From contig SDNP01000007.1 of the NCBI GenBank assembly GCA_004524445.1, forward strand, positions 1 through 64,000: a stretch of 64,000 bases of DNA. The letters are read 5' to 3'. Under the pieces are notes generated by a model. The model saw nothing but the letters and a program-made list of their open reading frames with translations. It did not search any database and was not told the DNA's origin. Position 1 is the first letter of the stretch. Every line of letters begins with the position of its first letter. Source of the DNA: Candidatus Thorarchaeota archaeon. Lineage in GTDB: Archaea > Asgardarchaeota > Thorarchaeia > Thorarchaeales > Thorarchaeaceae. The translations under genes were made by a program, and so were the position numbers. Positions 9,170 to 17,871 of this stretch are shown here, in pieces.

Positions 9170-9892
9170 ATGCCGAAAAGCAAGTTCTCCAGAGATATCG
9201 ACGCGTTGCTATTGGAGCTGACGCCACACTCCAATTCCGATGTCATGTCGAAATTGGGAAATATACGAGATCGTTTGGTCCAGCTCAAGAAGCAACGAGT
9301 GGTAAAAATCAACCACAGTGTATTGGAATTACTTGTTTCAAAATACCTGTTGGAGTCTGGATATGATGTCTGTGTAGAGGAACCTGTGGACGGAGGCTCA
9401 CTGATTGCTGATATTCTGGCTCATCGCAGACCAATCAAGAAAGCTGAGATGCTGAAGCAATCCATAGAGCAAGAAGTCATGATGGAGGAATCAGAGAGCC
9501 TACTTGTAGAGATTGAAACGGGCTTCGTACCCCCCTTCGCTGCTCTCAATCCAGGAAACTATAGACAGGCTCGCATAGCCGCTAAGATTGCCCGCTATAG
9601 TTGCCTGACTGACAGATTTGCTCTGGGTGCTCCATTCTATCATTTGCTTCAGATACCACGCATGTACTTGAGTAATCCAAAAGAGAGAACTGAGGCTGAA
9701 GCCCAGAAAATCAAGGCCCTATGTGATATTTATTATCGTAATCCTCGTATTCCAATTGAGAGTCTATTTTCAGCAGAACTGGATTCTGTCTACCTTATTG
9801 ATGTAGATAATAGATCCGTTTCCCGCTTATCCGCTCGCTCTTACCTTGAATATCTTCGAGGGCCAAGTGACTTGTTCAAGGCGGTCACATGA
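9170..9892 (+). CDS. Uncharacterised protein with a nuclease-like (PD-(D/E)XK-type) pattern
   Basis: A 240-residue soluble protein. Residues 45-130 show a helix with VLELLVSKYLLESGYDV, then EEPVDG..LIADILAHR and, after a charged linker, ESLLVEIETGF. The succession of Glu, Asp and ExE in that order and spacing resembles the alpha-beta-beta core of restriction-endonuclease-like folds (Glu helix, Asp strand, ExK/ExE strand), though the usual terminal Lys is not in place. The remainder is alpha-helical. A GTGAT ribosome binding site at 9162-9166 supports the start. I cannot assign a family or substrate; the nuclease suggestion is inference. Confidence 0.55.
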   Translation: MPKSKFSRDIDALLLELTPHSNSDVMSKLGNIRDRLVQLKKQRVVKINHSVLELLVSKYLLESGYDVCVEEPVDGGSLIADILAHRRPIKKAEMLKQSIEQEVMMEESESLLVEIETGFVPPFAALNPGNYRQARIAAKIARYSCLTDRFALGAPFYHLLQIPRMYLSNPKERTEAEAQKIKALCDIYYRNPRIPIESLFSAELDSVYLIDVDNRSVSRLSARSYLEYLRGPSDLFKAVT

Positions 9893-9950
9893 ACGGCCGG
9901 AAATATCACACGCCCCAAACCTTATTAGGTTACATTAACTATATTAAATT
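9893..9950 (+). promoter_or_regulatory. AT-rich upstream region of the structured RNA
   Basis: Between the nuclease-like gene and the structured RNA there is an AT-rich stretch; TTATTA at about 9922-9927 is centred 26 bases before the first base of the terminal RNA stem (9951), the normal archaeal TATA spacing. A second AT-rich block immediately precedes 9951. Prediction by eye. Confidence 0.35.
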
Positions 9951-10176
9951 AGCCGTCCGAGGAGTACGCTAACGACTGACGAGCTGAGCATGTTCGTGTT
10001 GGGCACGACCATTAACCCGATCGCAAGGTGGTCGAGCATAAATACAGCACGGATAGCTGATCGGCACATAGCGTGACTAAGTAGTACCCAATAATTCGGT
10101 AGCTGGGTATTGCGTCGAAGTCATGCATACGATGAGATAAGGCCGATAATCAGTCGAGGCTTAGACTCGGACGGCT
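9951..10176 (+). ncRNA. Unclassified structured RNA of about 226 nt with an 11-bp closing stem
   Basis: This stretch has no credible ORF but strong nested complementarity. P1: AGCCGTCCGAG (9951-9961) pairs perfectly with CTCGGACGGCT (10166-10176). P2: CGACTGA (9973-9979) pairs with TCAGTCG (10150-10156). Internal hairpins: CGACCA (10006-10011)/TGGTCG (10029-10034); CACG (10048-10051)/CGTG (10072-10075); and a 10-bp stem 10081-10090/10104-10113. The last contains two G-U wobbles that would become A-C mismatches on the other strand, so the plus strand is the likely transcript. I looked for the RNase P core (GGAAAGUC), the SRP RNA tetraloop region and box C/D elements and did not find convincing matches, so the class is open. 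Confidence 0.6.
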
Positions 10177-10252
10177 TCCTTATTGTATGGCACATTCATG
10201 GAACTTTTTCATGATCATCTCAGCAATAGGAAACACGGTTCTTTCTCTTGTT

Positions 10253-11059
10253 TTACTCTCGTAGGGGAAGATTAAGATATCCTCTGATGTTGTAGATATG
10301 TTCTCTCTCATGCTCAAGGAACCTACGAATGATTTTGTAAGTAGACCATTTCTCATTGGGGTATCTTGTATAGTCGGGCCTTGTCAATATCATCCCATTC
10401 TTTGATGGGATTAAAAAACGAAGGGTCTCAGTACTTGCCCCTCTAACTATCTCCATTCTCTCAAGTATTGGCAGTGAATCAGCTTGGGATTCTGGCATAC
10501 CAAGATACTCCTCATAGATTCTGTCAGTTTCTTCACCTAGTCTAGAAATGTAGAATTCTTCTGCATTACAAATATGCGCAAGAATGCCTTGGATATTTCT
10601 GCTCTTGGCTGGAGGTGTCTTCTTCATGACTTCTGAAGGTAGATCTCTCACCAATTCCAAAAGATCCACTCTATTATATCTCATACATCGAATGCATCTC
10701 TCGAGCAGGTCATTGCTTACTCTCTGGCGATCGAAATCATAGAATGCAACCTCTCCTCCCGACTCCCCTAGTTCTGCCACGTTGGACTCAACATCTGTAA
10801 CAGCCAATTCAATTTCGTTAATGGTAGGAGTGGACTCCCCGTGGCCTTCTAACCATTTGACATGATAGGACACTTCTTTCTCAAGGCGAGAAATAACTTC
10901 TTCCTGGGACCTGCCTCGAGCATGTGTGCCAATCAATTCTACTATTCGGCCATACCAGAGGTTATCTCCGCCATGTTCCAAGGCAATTCTCTGAGGCATC
11001 GGATAAGCCACCCTGAGGTGAGATTTGAACTTAATCCATATATCCTTGCTCTTCGACAC
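10253..11059 (-). CDS. HicB-like N-terminal domain fused to a DinB-like metal-binding domain
   Basis: A 268-residue protein with two parts. Residues 20-75 resemble the HicB/UPF0150 fold (WYGRIVELIGTHARGRSQEE then a helix ending YHVKWL), the antitoxin-type partial RNase H fold that binds or shields HicA-like toxins. Residues 115-268 look like a DinB/YfiT four-helix bundle: ILAHICNAEEFY gives the first His, and FLEHEREHIYNIRGYL gives the paired His residues of the metal site. DinB-family proteins are metal-dependent thiol transferases or stress proteins in bacteria. No HicA toxin gene is adjacent, so a free-standing role is more likely than a toxin-antitoxin pair. It reads toward the structured RNA. 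Confidence 0.65.
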   Translation of the reverse strand: MSKSKDIWIKFKSHLRVAYPMPQRIALEHGGDNLWYGRIVELIGTHARGRSQEEVISRLEKEVSYHVKWLEGHGESTPTINEIELAVTDVESNVAELGESGGEVAFYDFDRQRVSNDLLERCIRCMRYNRVDLLELVRDLPSEVMKKTPPAKSRNIQGILAHICNAEEFYISRLGEETDRIYEEYLGMPESQADSLPILERMEIVRGASTETLRFLIPSKNGMILTRPDYTRYPNEKWSTYKIIRRFLEHEREHIYNIRGYLNLPLRE

Positions 11060-11215
11060 TATGAATTCCTCTTTTCCAAGTCACAATCGTCTTCGTTGTA
11101 TCTACTTTACCACCAATACAGTAGTTAGAGGTCGTAGCTGATTCAAAGCTATTCGGAGTAAGTGAGTTCCCCTATTGAGGGATTAATAAAGGCGAATAAA
11201 TTATAGTTAATCACT

Positions 11216-12022
11216 ATGAACGATGTAATCATTCCCCGAATAGGATTAGGCACTTGGCAGAACACCAATCCCGAGCAGTGTGCTACAAGCGTAAAGGCAG
11301 CCCTAGAATTGGGCTACCGTCATATTGACACTGCTCAGATGTACAAGAATGAAGAGTACGTCGGAAATGGAATCAAGCAGTCGGATGTTCCAAGAGAAGA
11401 CATTTTTCTAGCCACAAAGGTATGGATTGATCGACTTGATTATGAAGGAATCAAGCAGAGTACAGAGAAAAGCCTCAAGCGGCTGCAGACTGACTACATT
11501 GATTTATTGTATGTTCACTGGCCTGCAGGGAAATACGATACAAAAGAAACCATGAAGGGTTTTAATCAGCTGGCGGACGAGGGGAAAATAAGACACATTG
11601 GGGTCAGCAACTTCACCCCCGAGCTATTGGAGGAAGCACTAGAGGCCTCTGAAGAACCGCTCATTGCCAATCAGGTGGAAACCCATCCCCTCAATCAACA
11701 GACAGAGCTACACAAATTCCTGCTTGAACATGACATGACGCTAGTAGCATATTCTCCACTAGCCAGAGGGAAAGTACTAGAAATCCCCGAATTAACTGAG
11801 ATAGCGGAGAAATACAGCGCAAGCGAAACCCAAGTCGCACTCGCATGGCTATGGAGCCACAAGGATGTAGCGGCTATTCCAAAGGCCACCAGTAAGACCC
11901 ATATAAAAGAAAATCTTGAAGCAGTATCTCTGAAATTAGATTCTGAAGATATAGAGAAAATCAACTCACTAGATAGAAATAAACGGCTTGTTGATCCTGC
12001 CTTTTCACCAGACTGGGATTAG
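11216..12022 (+). CDS. Aldo/keto reductase
   Basis: A 268-residue single-domain (beta/alpha)8 NAD(P)H-dependent oxidoreductase. It begins with the family pattern PRIGLGTWQ, then GYRHIDTAQMYKNEEYVG gives the catalytic Asp and Tyr, FLATKVW the Lys, and DLLYVHWP the His of the tetrad. IGVSNFTPELLE and NQVETHP follow, and the C-terminal AIPKATSKTHIKENL binds the cofactor's 2'-phosphate/ribose. Length and motifs are complete. Substrate cannot be told; such enzymes reduce aldehydes and ketones of sugar or keto-acid type. It precedes the flavodiiron gene on the same strand by about 100 bases, with a separate AT-rich promoter between them. Confidence 0.93.
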   Translation: MNDVIIPRIGLGTWQNTNPEQCATSVKAALELGYRHIDTAQMYKNEEYVGNGIKQSDVPREDIFLATKVWIDRLDYEGIKQSTEKSLKRLQTDYIDLLYVHWPAGKYDTKETMKGFNQLADEGKIRHIGVSNFTPELLEEALEASEEPLIANQVETHPLNQQTELHKFLLEHDMTLVAYSPLARGKVLEIPELTEIAEKYSASETQVALAWLWSHKDVAAIPKATSKTHIKENLEAVSLKLDSEDIEKINSLDRNKRLVDPAFSPDWD

Positions 12023-12125
12023 TTTGCAGACAATGGTTTCTTCTCTATATGGGCAGAAAGCGGGTTACTGATTGGAAACTATATACTTTATTATAGTTAA
12101 CATCATAACAATCATAGGTGCTATA

Positions 12126-13316
12126 ATGAAAGCCGTTGAAGTTATTGACGATGTCTATTGGGTTGGAGCAATTGACCATAATGTACGGAATTTCCATGGA
12201 TTTAGCTACACGACAAAGCATGGAACAACCTACAACGCTTACCTAGTAATCGGTGAGAAGATTGCACTTGTTGATGCTGTCTTCGGACCCTTTGCAGAGG
12301 AGATGTTTGACAGGATTTCTCAAGTAATAGATATATCAGAAATAGACTACATGATTGCAAATCACGCAGAAATGGATCATTCAGGAGCGGTTCCCGATGT
12401 CCTAGAAAAGGTACCGAATGCTAAGCTTGTATGTAGCAAACGTGCGGTAGACGCTCTAAAGAAACACTATCCCGATGGGTGGGATATCAAAGTCGTTGGA
12501 ACTGGTGATGAGATTGATTTGGGTGGAAAGACCCTAAGATTCTACGAGGCTCCCATGTTACACTGGCCTGAGAGCATGTTCACATATTATGTCGAAGAAG
12601 AGGTTCTAATGCCCAATGATGCATTTGGTCAGCACTATGCAACTGGAAAACGGTTTGCTGATGAAGTAGATGAATATGTTTTGTGGAAAGAAGCCGAGAA
12701 ATACTATGCCAATATTCTCTGGCCGTTGAGTAGACAAGTTGAGAGAAAAATAGAGGAAGTGCTCGAGCTCGGCTTACCAATCAAGATAATCGCACCTTCA
12801 CATGGACTCATTTGGCGAAAAGACCCCTTGAAGATAGTCAAGAAGTACCTCGCATGGGCGAAGGGCGAAGATTTAGAGGATAACGTGATTATTGCATGGG
12901 ACACGATGTGGCAAAGCACAACAAAGATGGCTCGTGCCATAGCCGAGGGAATAGAATCTGAGGGGTTGATACCCATTCTTCATCTTATCCCCACAAGTGA
13001 CAGAAGTGATATCATGGCAGAGCTACTCAAGGCTAAGGGTCTCCTTGTTGGCAGTTCAACACTTCATAATGAGGCTCTTCCCACGATTGCTGCAGTCCTG
13101 TCAGACCTTGAGGTTCTTAAGCCAAAAGGAAAGAAAGGGGCCGCCTTTGGTTCATATGGATGGGGCGGCGGAGCAGTGGAGAAGATTCAGCAAGCTATGG
13201 AAAATGGGGGCATGGATGTAGTAATGGAGCCATTCACTGCAAAATGGGTTCCCTCATCTGAGGAATTACAGGCGGCTTATGACTTTGGCGAGGAGTTTGC
13301 TAAGAGAGTCAAATAG
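12126..13316 (+). CDS. Flavodiiron protein (FprA-type, O2/NO-reducing)
   Basis: A 396-residue cytosolic flavodiiron protein. The N-terminal metallo-beta-lactamase-like domain (residues 1-245) has all diiron ligands: HAEMDH, the later His in APMLHWPE, the Asp in MPNDAFG and the His in APSHGL. The C-terminal flavodoxin domain (about 250-396) starts with VIIAWDTMWQSTTKMA, the FMN phosphate loop, and includes FGSYGWGGG. These enzymes reduce O2 to water (or NO to N2O); in archaea with coenzyme F420 they are often F420H2 oxidases, which suits the F420-dependent Mer and Mtd elsewhere in the window. The frame opens at 12072, but the ATG at 12126 begins the conserved protein. Confidence 0.93.
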   Translation: MKAVEVIDDVYWVGAIDHNVRNFHGFSYTTKHGTTYNAYLVIGEKIALVDAVFGPFAEEMFDRISQVIDISEIDYMIANHAEMDHSGAVPDVLEKVPNAKLVCSKRAVDALKKHYPDGWDIKVVGTGDEIDLGGKTLRFYEAPMLHWPESMFTYYVEEEVLMPNDAFGQHYATGKRFADEVDEYVLWKEAEKYYANILWPLSRQVERKIEEVLELGLPIKIIAPSHGLIWRKDPLKIVKKYLAWAKGEDLEDNVIIAWDTMWQSTTKMARAIAEGIESEGLIPILHLIPTSDRSDIMAELLKAKGLLVGSSTLHNEALPTIAAVLSDLEVLKPKGKKGAAFGSYGWGGGAVEKIQQAMENGGMDVVMEPFTAKWVPSSEELQAAYDFGEEFAKRVK

Positions 13317-13324
13317 ACTCTATA

Positions 13325-14242
13325 TCATGCCTTGTATACAACCCACAGCAGTAAAAGAATGCTCGTGAAGATTCCAATGGCATATGAGGAATCGAGAAAC
13401 AGAATGATGCTGGATGTATCTAAGAAGAAGAAGACATAGGTACTGATTGCAGCAACTGCGCAAACCATAGTTACCAATATTACACGTTCAGAGCGCGTAA
13501 GGGGTTGGTGATGTAGTGAGAACGTTCGAAGCCATAATGCGAAGCCGATCCCTGCAAGGGGTGGAATCATCAAGAGGACTACACATATTGGAAACAGAAG
13601 GAGTCCGCTGAGTTTCACCCTAATTTCCTCAATATCCGTTTGATAGTTGTCAAATTCATCGGCATAAACCTCGCCGAAGTCCCCATGCACTCTCAATTGA
13701 TACCCTTTCCAAATAGAATGCCGAACATCGCCTAGTCGATCCCGAACACCGTCAATAATCCCTAGATCAACAAACCTTGGCTCGTATTTGCCTATGAATG
13801 CCGGACCCAAGTAAATGAAGTATACCAGCGACCAGATACCAAACAGAGAAACAACAATCTCAATCAAACTAAGAGAACTTGAGAAAAATATGGCTGTCAC
13901 AAGCTTGTAGAATCCGTAGATTGCTATAGCCAAAATAGGCAAAACCAGCAAAGCCTTTACTCTATTTGCTGTAGTTTCATCCTTCCTCATAGCATTGGAG
14001 AAGAATCGGAATACAAAGGAAGCCACTGACGAATAGGTCAACATAATTCCAAGCCCGCCCATGAACTTCATAATCACTCCAGAAACTATAGCTAATAGCA
14101 AAACAAAATTGGCATTAATCAAGAGGCCGATTTGGAAATCATACATGTATAATATTCCAACCAAAGCAACAGTCCCCAGAGTAAAAGATATTCCATATAA
14201 TTTGCGTAGATTGTATGCCATGCTTTCCAACAAACGGCTCAT
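13325..14242 (-). CDS. Polytopic membrane protein of unknown function
   Basis: A 305-residue membrane protein with about seven hydrophobic segments, a soluble loop around residues 160-210 (charged, with FGEVYADEFDNYQTD), and a C-terminal pair of membrane helices. I do not recognise the family. GGAG lies seven bases before the ATG at 14242, which I prefer to the ATG at 14260. It is convergent with the flavodiiron gene (8 bases apart) and follows the cupin gene on the same strand. Confidence 0.65.
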   Translation of the reverse strand: MSRLLESMAYNLRKLYGISFTLGTVALVGILYMYDFQIGLLINANFVLLLAIVSGVIMKFMGGLGIMLTYSSVASFVFRFFSNAMRKDETTANRVKALLVLPILAIAIYGFYKLVTAIFFSSSLSLIEIVVSLFGIWSLVYFIYLGPAFIGKYEPRFVDLGIIDGVRDRLGDVRHSIWKGYQLRVHGDFGEVYADEFDNYQTDIEEIRVKLSGLLLFPICVVLLMIPPLAGIGFALWLRTFSLHHQPLTRSERVILVTMVCAVAAISTYVFFFLDTSSIILFLDSSYAIGIFTSILLLLWVVYKA

Positions 14243-14290
14243 CTTGAATTCTCCATTCAAAGTAAGAGAAGGATTTGTTTCGATCCAGAG

Positions 14291-14659
14291 TTATACAAGT
14301 TCCTCTGCATCAGGTTTCCATGGAGGATATACGATACATAGAAACTCCAACCTCTTCTCCCCTGTATTTTCTATATGTTGTGTTGCCATGGGAGGAATAT
14401 AGATTGCATCCCCTTCTCTTACCTCCTCCATCTCCTCATCAATGTGCATGAGCCCTCGTCCCTTTGTGATATAATAGACCTCAGAAGCTGTCTTGAAGCG
14501 ATGTGGCAAAGACCTCTCTCCCGGCTCAAGCATCGCTAATGCCAAGCTGTAGTCGAGTGTCAGTTTTTCATCACCATGATTCGGATTCAGAAACTCGATT
14601 ACCTTCGTTTCATCAAGAGCAATCATCTCATCTTGGTCCGCCCGTCTTCGGATTATCAC
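14291..14659 (-). CDS. Small cupin-domain protein
   Basis: A 122-residue single cupin. The two conserved motifs are visible: LPHRFKTASEVYYITKGRG (motif 1, with His and Glu metal ligands) and PPMATQHIENTGEKRLEFL (motif 2, with the last His). Such proteins bind a divalent metal and act as isomerases, sugar-binding or sensor proteins. It starts with GTG, supported by GGTG eight bases upstream. Substrate unknown. Confidence 0.85.
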   Translation of the reverse strand: MIIRRRADQDEMIALDETKVIEFLNPNHGDEKLTLDYSLALAMLEPGERSLPHRFKTASEVYYITKGRGLMHIDEEMEEVREGDAIYIPPMATQHIENTGEKRLEFLCIVYPPWKPDAEELV

Positions 14660-14726
14660 GTGACAAGCACCTATTCCTCATCAAGGGAATCTTTCATAAA
14701 GATGTCTAGTGACTTCGAACAAGCGA

Positions 14727-15770
14727 CTACTTCCTTTCATCCGACAAATCTTGCTGTGTGTCCTTGCTCTGCGTTTGTGACTTCCACATCCAATATGCTG
14801 GCAACAAGAGTGCAAATACTGCCAGATTTAAGACAGTGAAACTCGTGATACCATACTGAACGATATTTCCGAATCCACTTGCAGCTGCAAGGAGCCTATT
14901 GACCTGTGATCCAACTCGTGCTAGAATAATAAGCAAGATTACCGTTATTGCTTTCATAGGCTGCAAATCCATTTCTTCATGTACCTTTGCGGTGGTTGTG
15001 GAAAGACCGTATATCAAGAGCACTGATTGTATGATGAGGTCTGCCAACGTCCATTGAGGGTTGTTGAGGTTAATGAGCCGTAATGTGTAATAGATGCCAA
15101 ATGCAAAGACAACTAGGATCATGAAGCTGGTCAGGTCAGGTCCTTTTTCCTTGTCTCGGAGTATGATGGTCAGAGTCGGAAGTATGACCATGCCCAAGGG
15201 AAACATAAGAAGCACGATTTGCTGTTCGAAACTAAGTGCCTCTAGATTGAGATACATGTAGACTCCCCCAAAAACAAGGACATTCACTATCAGAAATAGG
15301 AGGAAAGACGCCAGTCTGAGCGACTTTTTGTTTAGGAAACGGGAAGAAATGCTCTTTGAAAGATTCCAGCCCAAGAGAATAGCGAAGTATGCTGTTATCG
15401 ATGCATCAGCAAAAGCTAAGGCTGCACCAACTACAGGCCCTGCTGCGGCAGACGCCCCTCCTAATGCCATGAAAATGGCTATGAACACAATATTGAGGCC
15501 AATTTGGTTTCGAAGTGAGTGATTACCCTCAAAGAAAAGGGTTCTACCTTGTTCATTTAATGAAAGCACCACCAAAGCCATGACGTAGTACTGGAAGGAA
15601 ACTACTACTGAGATAGCTAGTCCTTGGAAGGGATCTGTTAGGCTCGGAGTCAGCGAACCGAACATCAATAACCATCCTGATATGATTCCAGTGGATATCA
15701 ATGCTAGAATGAAGCTGAAGTTATACCATGAGTTTGTAAGCAAAATCCTGAAACCTTTAATGAATTTCAT
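14727..15770 (-). CDS. Polytopic membrane protein of unknown function
   Basis: A 347-residue integral membrane protein with roughly nine or ten hydrophobic helices and a short hydrophilic, Gln/Asp/Lys-rich C-terminal tail. An Ala/Gly-rich segment (GGASAAAGPVVGAALAFADA) sits near residues 105-125. No transporter or enzyme motif is evident and I do not recognise the family. It shares orientation with the cupin and the other membrane protein downstream, so the three may be co-transcribed; that is inference from spacing (about 70 and 50 bases). Confidence 0.65.
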   Translation of the reverse strand: MKFIKGFRILLTNSWYNFSFILALISTGIISGWLLMFGSLTPSLTDPFQGLAISVVVSFQYYVMALVVLSLNEQGRTLFFEGNHSLRNQIGLNIVFIAIFMALGGASAAAGPVVGAALAFADASITAYFAILLGWNLSKSISSRFLNKKSLRLASFLLFLIVNVLVFGGVYMYLNLEALSFEQQIVLLMFPLGMVILPTLTIILRDKEKGPDLTSFMILVVFAFGIYYTLRLINLNNPQWTLADLIIQSVLLIYGLSTTTAKVHEEMDLQPMKAITVILLIILARVGSQVNRLLAAASGFGNIVQYGITSFTVLNLAVFALLLPAYWMWKSQTQSKDTQQDLSDERK

Positions 15771-15957
15771 TATTCACACGACCATTTTTTTTAAAGCGAC
15801 CAAAGGTAACTTTCTGGACGGAACATATGTGAGTAATAATCTTGTTCGGGACGTATTCATTGAATGCAGTCAGACCAATGAATCGCAAACTCTGCCCTGA
15901 GCAGATTGCTGAACAGACCAATCCTAGGCAATTACGATTCTTTGGTCACTAGGCAAG

Positions 15958-15965
15958 TTTTAAAA
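15958..15965 (+). promoter_or_regulatory. TATA-like box of the ribosomal protein operon
   Basis: TTTTAAAA lies 83 bases upstream of the uL3 ATG. The predicted transcript start near 15988 would give a leader of about 60 bases ending in a GGTG ribosome binding site. Prediction by eye. Confidence 0.45.
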
Positions 15966-16047
15966 ACAGACTCCCACTTGGCGGCTGTTGTAGTAGTATG
16001 AATAGCCCAGTCTAAAGGCCGTTCGTTATAATGAAAAGGTGTTGTAA

Positions 16048-17055
16048 ATGGCACACAGAAAGAAGCATGCACCAAAACGTGGCAGTCTAGCATTCTTGCC
16101 ACGTGGCAGGGCTCCCAAATTTGTGCCTCGCATCAAGAACTGGCCTGAGTATGACGACTCGGCTGCAAAACTACTTGGATTCGTCGGTTACAAGGCCGGC
16201 ATGACACATGCAGTAGTGACTGTTGACAATCCCAACAGTCCCTTCCAGGGGCAAGAAACTGTTATTCCAGTAACAGTAATCGACACGCCCCCCGTGCGGC
16301 CTTTCTCAATCCGAGGGTATGAAAGAACTCCATATGGGTTGAAACTAGTAACAGAGGTACTGGCAGAAGATCTATCAGATGATCTTCGCAGAGCCATGCC
16401 CTTGCCCAAGGAACATGACCACGAAGCCAAGTTAGAGGAGCTCGAGGATAGAATCGACTCAATTGCCGAGATTCGAATGCTGATACATACTCAGCCACGA
16501 CTTGCCGGGGTACCAAAGAAGAAACCCGATATCATGGAATACAAAATTGGCGCTCCCACAGTAGAGGAAGCTCTCGAATATTCAAAAGGAATACTTGGAA
16601 CAGATGTCCGAGTTGCAGATATTTTTGAAGAGGGTATGCTTGTAGACTCGATAGCAGTTACAAAGGGTCACGGTTTCAAAGGTACTGTACGCAGGTGGGG
16701 TGTCAGAATTCTTCAACATAAGTCTCGAAAGACTAAGCGTGGAATTGGATGCTTAGGACCATGGTCTCCAACCAATATCCGATACACTGTACCTCAACCA
16801 GGTCAAACTGGTTTTCACTCTCGTACCCACTTTAACAATGCTATCGTGAAGCTGGGCGAACGTGGAGAAGAGATTACACCTGATGGCGGTTTTGTAAACT
16901 TTGGAGTTATTCGTGGTGACTACGTGATGGTAAAGGGATCAGTTCCTGGGCCGGTCAAGAGGCCGGTCAGGCTTCGTTATCCAATACGTCCCACTAAAGG
17001 GCATGAAGTCAAGCCATTAACTGTGAGCTATATCAGTACCACATCAAAACAGTAA
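16048..17055 (+). CDS. rpl3: Large ribosomal subunit protein uL3
   Basis: A 335-residue archaeal/eukaryotic-type uL3, longer than bacterial L3 because of the N-terminal tail (AHRKKHAPKRGSLAFLPRGR) and central insertions. The conserved core GHGFKGTVRRWG and the HKSRKTKRGIGCLGPW segment, near the peptidyl transferase centre, are intact. uL3 is an early-assembling 23S rRNA-binding protein. It opens the S10/spc-type superoperon: uL4 follows after 16 bases. A TATA-like box at 15958-15965 and a GGTG ribosome binding site support the start at 16048. Confidence 0.97.
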   Translation: MAHRKKHAPKRGSLAFLPRGRAPKFVPRIKNWPEYDDSAAKLLGFVGYKAGMTHAVVTVDNPNSPFQGQETVIPVTVIDTPPVRPFSIRGYERTPYGLKLVTEVLAEDLSDDLRRAMPLPKEHDHEAKLEELEDRIDSIAEIRMLIHTQPRLAGVPKKKPDIMEYKIGAPTVEEALEYSKGILGTDVRVADIFEEGMLVDSIAVTKGHGFKGTVRRWGVRILQHKSRKTKRGIGCLGPWSPTNIRYTVPQPGQTGFHSRTHFNNAIVKLGERGEEITPDGGFVNFGVIRGDYVMVKGSVPGPVKRPVRLRYPIRPTKGHEVKPLTVSYISTTSKQ

Positions 17056-17071
17056 GTGGAGTTGAGAATCG

Positions 17072-17860
17072 ATGGCAACTGTAAAAACATATTCACTAAA
17101 GGGTAAGGCAGGTTCTAAGCTAGATTTACCGTCTCAGTTTGATACTCCTTATCGTCCAGACGTAATCAAGAGGGCAGTCTTAGCACTACGGTCCCGCAGG
17201 TATCAGCCTCATGGCGTTGATATACGAGCCGGCAAGAGGACAACTGCTGAGAGTTGGGGTGTTGGTCATGGTCGCTCACGAATCCCTCGAGTAAAGGGTG
17301 GAGGAACCCCTGCAGCGAACAAAGCAGGATTCGCTCCGAGCACCGTTGGCGGCCGACAAGCACATCCTCCTGAAGCTAGAAAATCTCTTGTTGAACGAAT
17401 CAACAAAAAGGAAAATCGTTTGGCTATCCGTTCTGCAATTGCGGCAACAGCAAATCCAGACCGTGTTAGTTCTCGAGGTCACGTGATTAATTCACTGCCT
17501 GAGCTTCCGTTGGTGATTGATGATAAGCTTCAATCACTCACTACAACTAAAGAGGTTGAAGATGTCATTGAATCCATAGGCCTTGACAAAGATCTACAGA
17601 GGTCTATTCAAGGACGTACTGTTAGGTCAGGCAAAGGCAAAATGCGTGGTAGAAAAATGAAGACCCCGAAATCATTTCTGATTGTTGTGGGCGAGGATCA
17701 AGGAATCGGTCTAGCAGCACGAAATCTCCCAGGCGTTGATATAACTGAAGTGCACGGGCTTAATGCTGAGCTTTTAGCTCCAGGAACACATCCTGGACGA
17801 CTTGTTCTGTGGACCAAGTCCGCAATAGAGCGGTTAAGAGAGGAGAATCTATTCAACTGA
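17072..17860 (+). CDS. rpl4: Large ribosomal subunit protein uL4 (archaeal L4/L1e type)
   Basis: A 262-residue uL4 of the archaeal/eukaryotic form. The long extension that reaches the exit tunnel is present (RIPRVKGGGTPAANKAGF, residues 70-90), as are KENRLAIRSAIAAT and the Rossmann-like C-terminal half with GLAARNLPGVD. It contributes to the constriction of the nascent-peptide tunnel. It is placed between uL3 and uL23 in the conserved order. The uL23 ribosome binding site overlaps its stop codon, indicating translational coupling. Confidence 0.97.
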   Translation: MATVKTYSLKGKAGSKLDLPSQFDTPYRPDVIKRAVLALRSRRYQPHGVDIRAGKRTTAESWGVGHGRSRIPRVKGGGTPAANKAGFAPSTVGGRQAHPPEARKSLVERINKKENRLAIRSAIAATANPDRVSSRGHVINSLPELPLVIDDKLQSLTTTKEVEDVIESIGLDKDLQRSIQGRTVRSGKGKMRGRKMKTPKSFLIVVGEDQGIGLAARNLPGVDITEVHGLNAELLAPGTHPGRLVLWTKSAIERLREENLFN

Positions 17861-17871
17861 GGTGGTTATGA

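Noticed and set aside
9951..10176. RNase P RNA or SRP RNA as identity of the structured RNA
   Set aside because: A GGCTTA near the 3' end recalls RNase P, but the paired GGAAAGTC core is missing, and the SRP GGAA/GCAG region is absent.
11021..11045. GATTTGAAC as a reverse tRNA T-arm
   Set aside because: It lies in the HicB-like/DinB coding sequence and no cloverleaf surrounds it.
14503..14839. Plus-strand frames over the cupin and membrane genes
   Set aside because: They are antisense to well supported genes, have no ribosome binding site, and their composition is that of a reversed reading frame.
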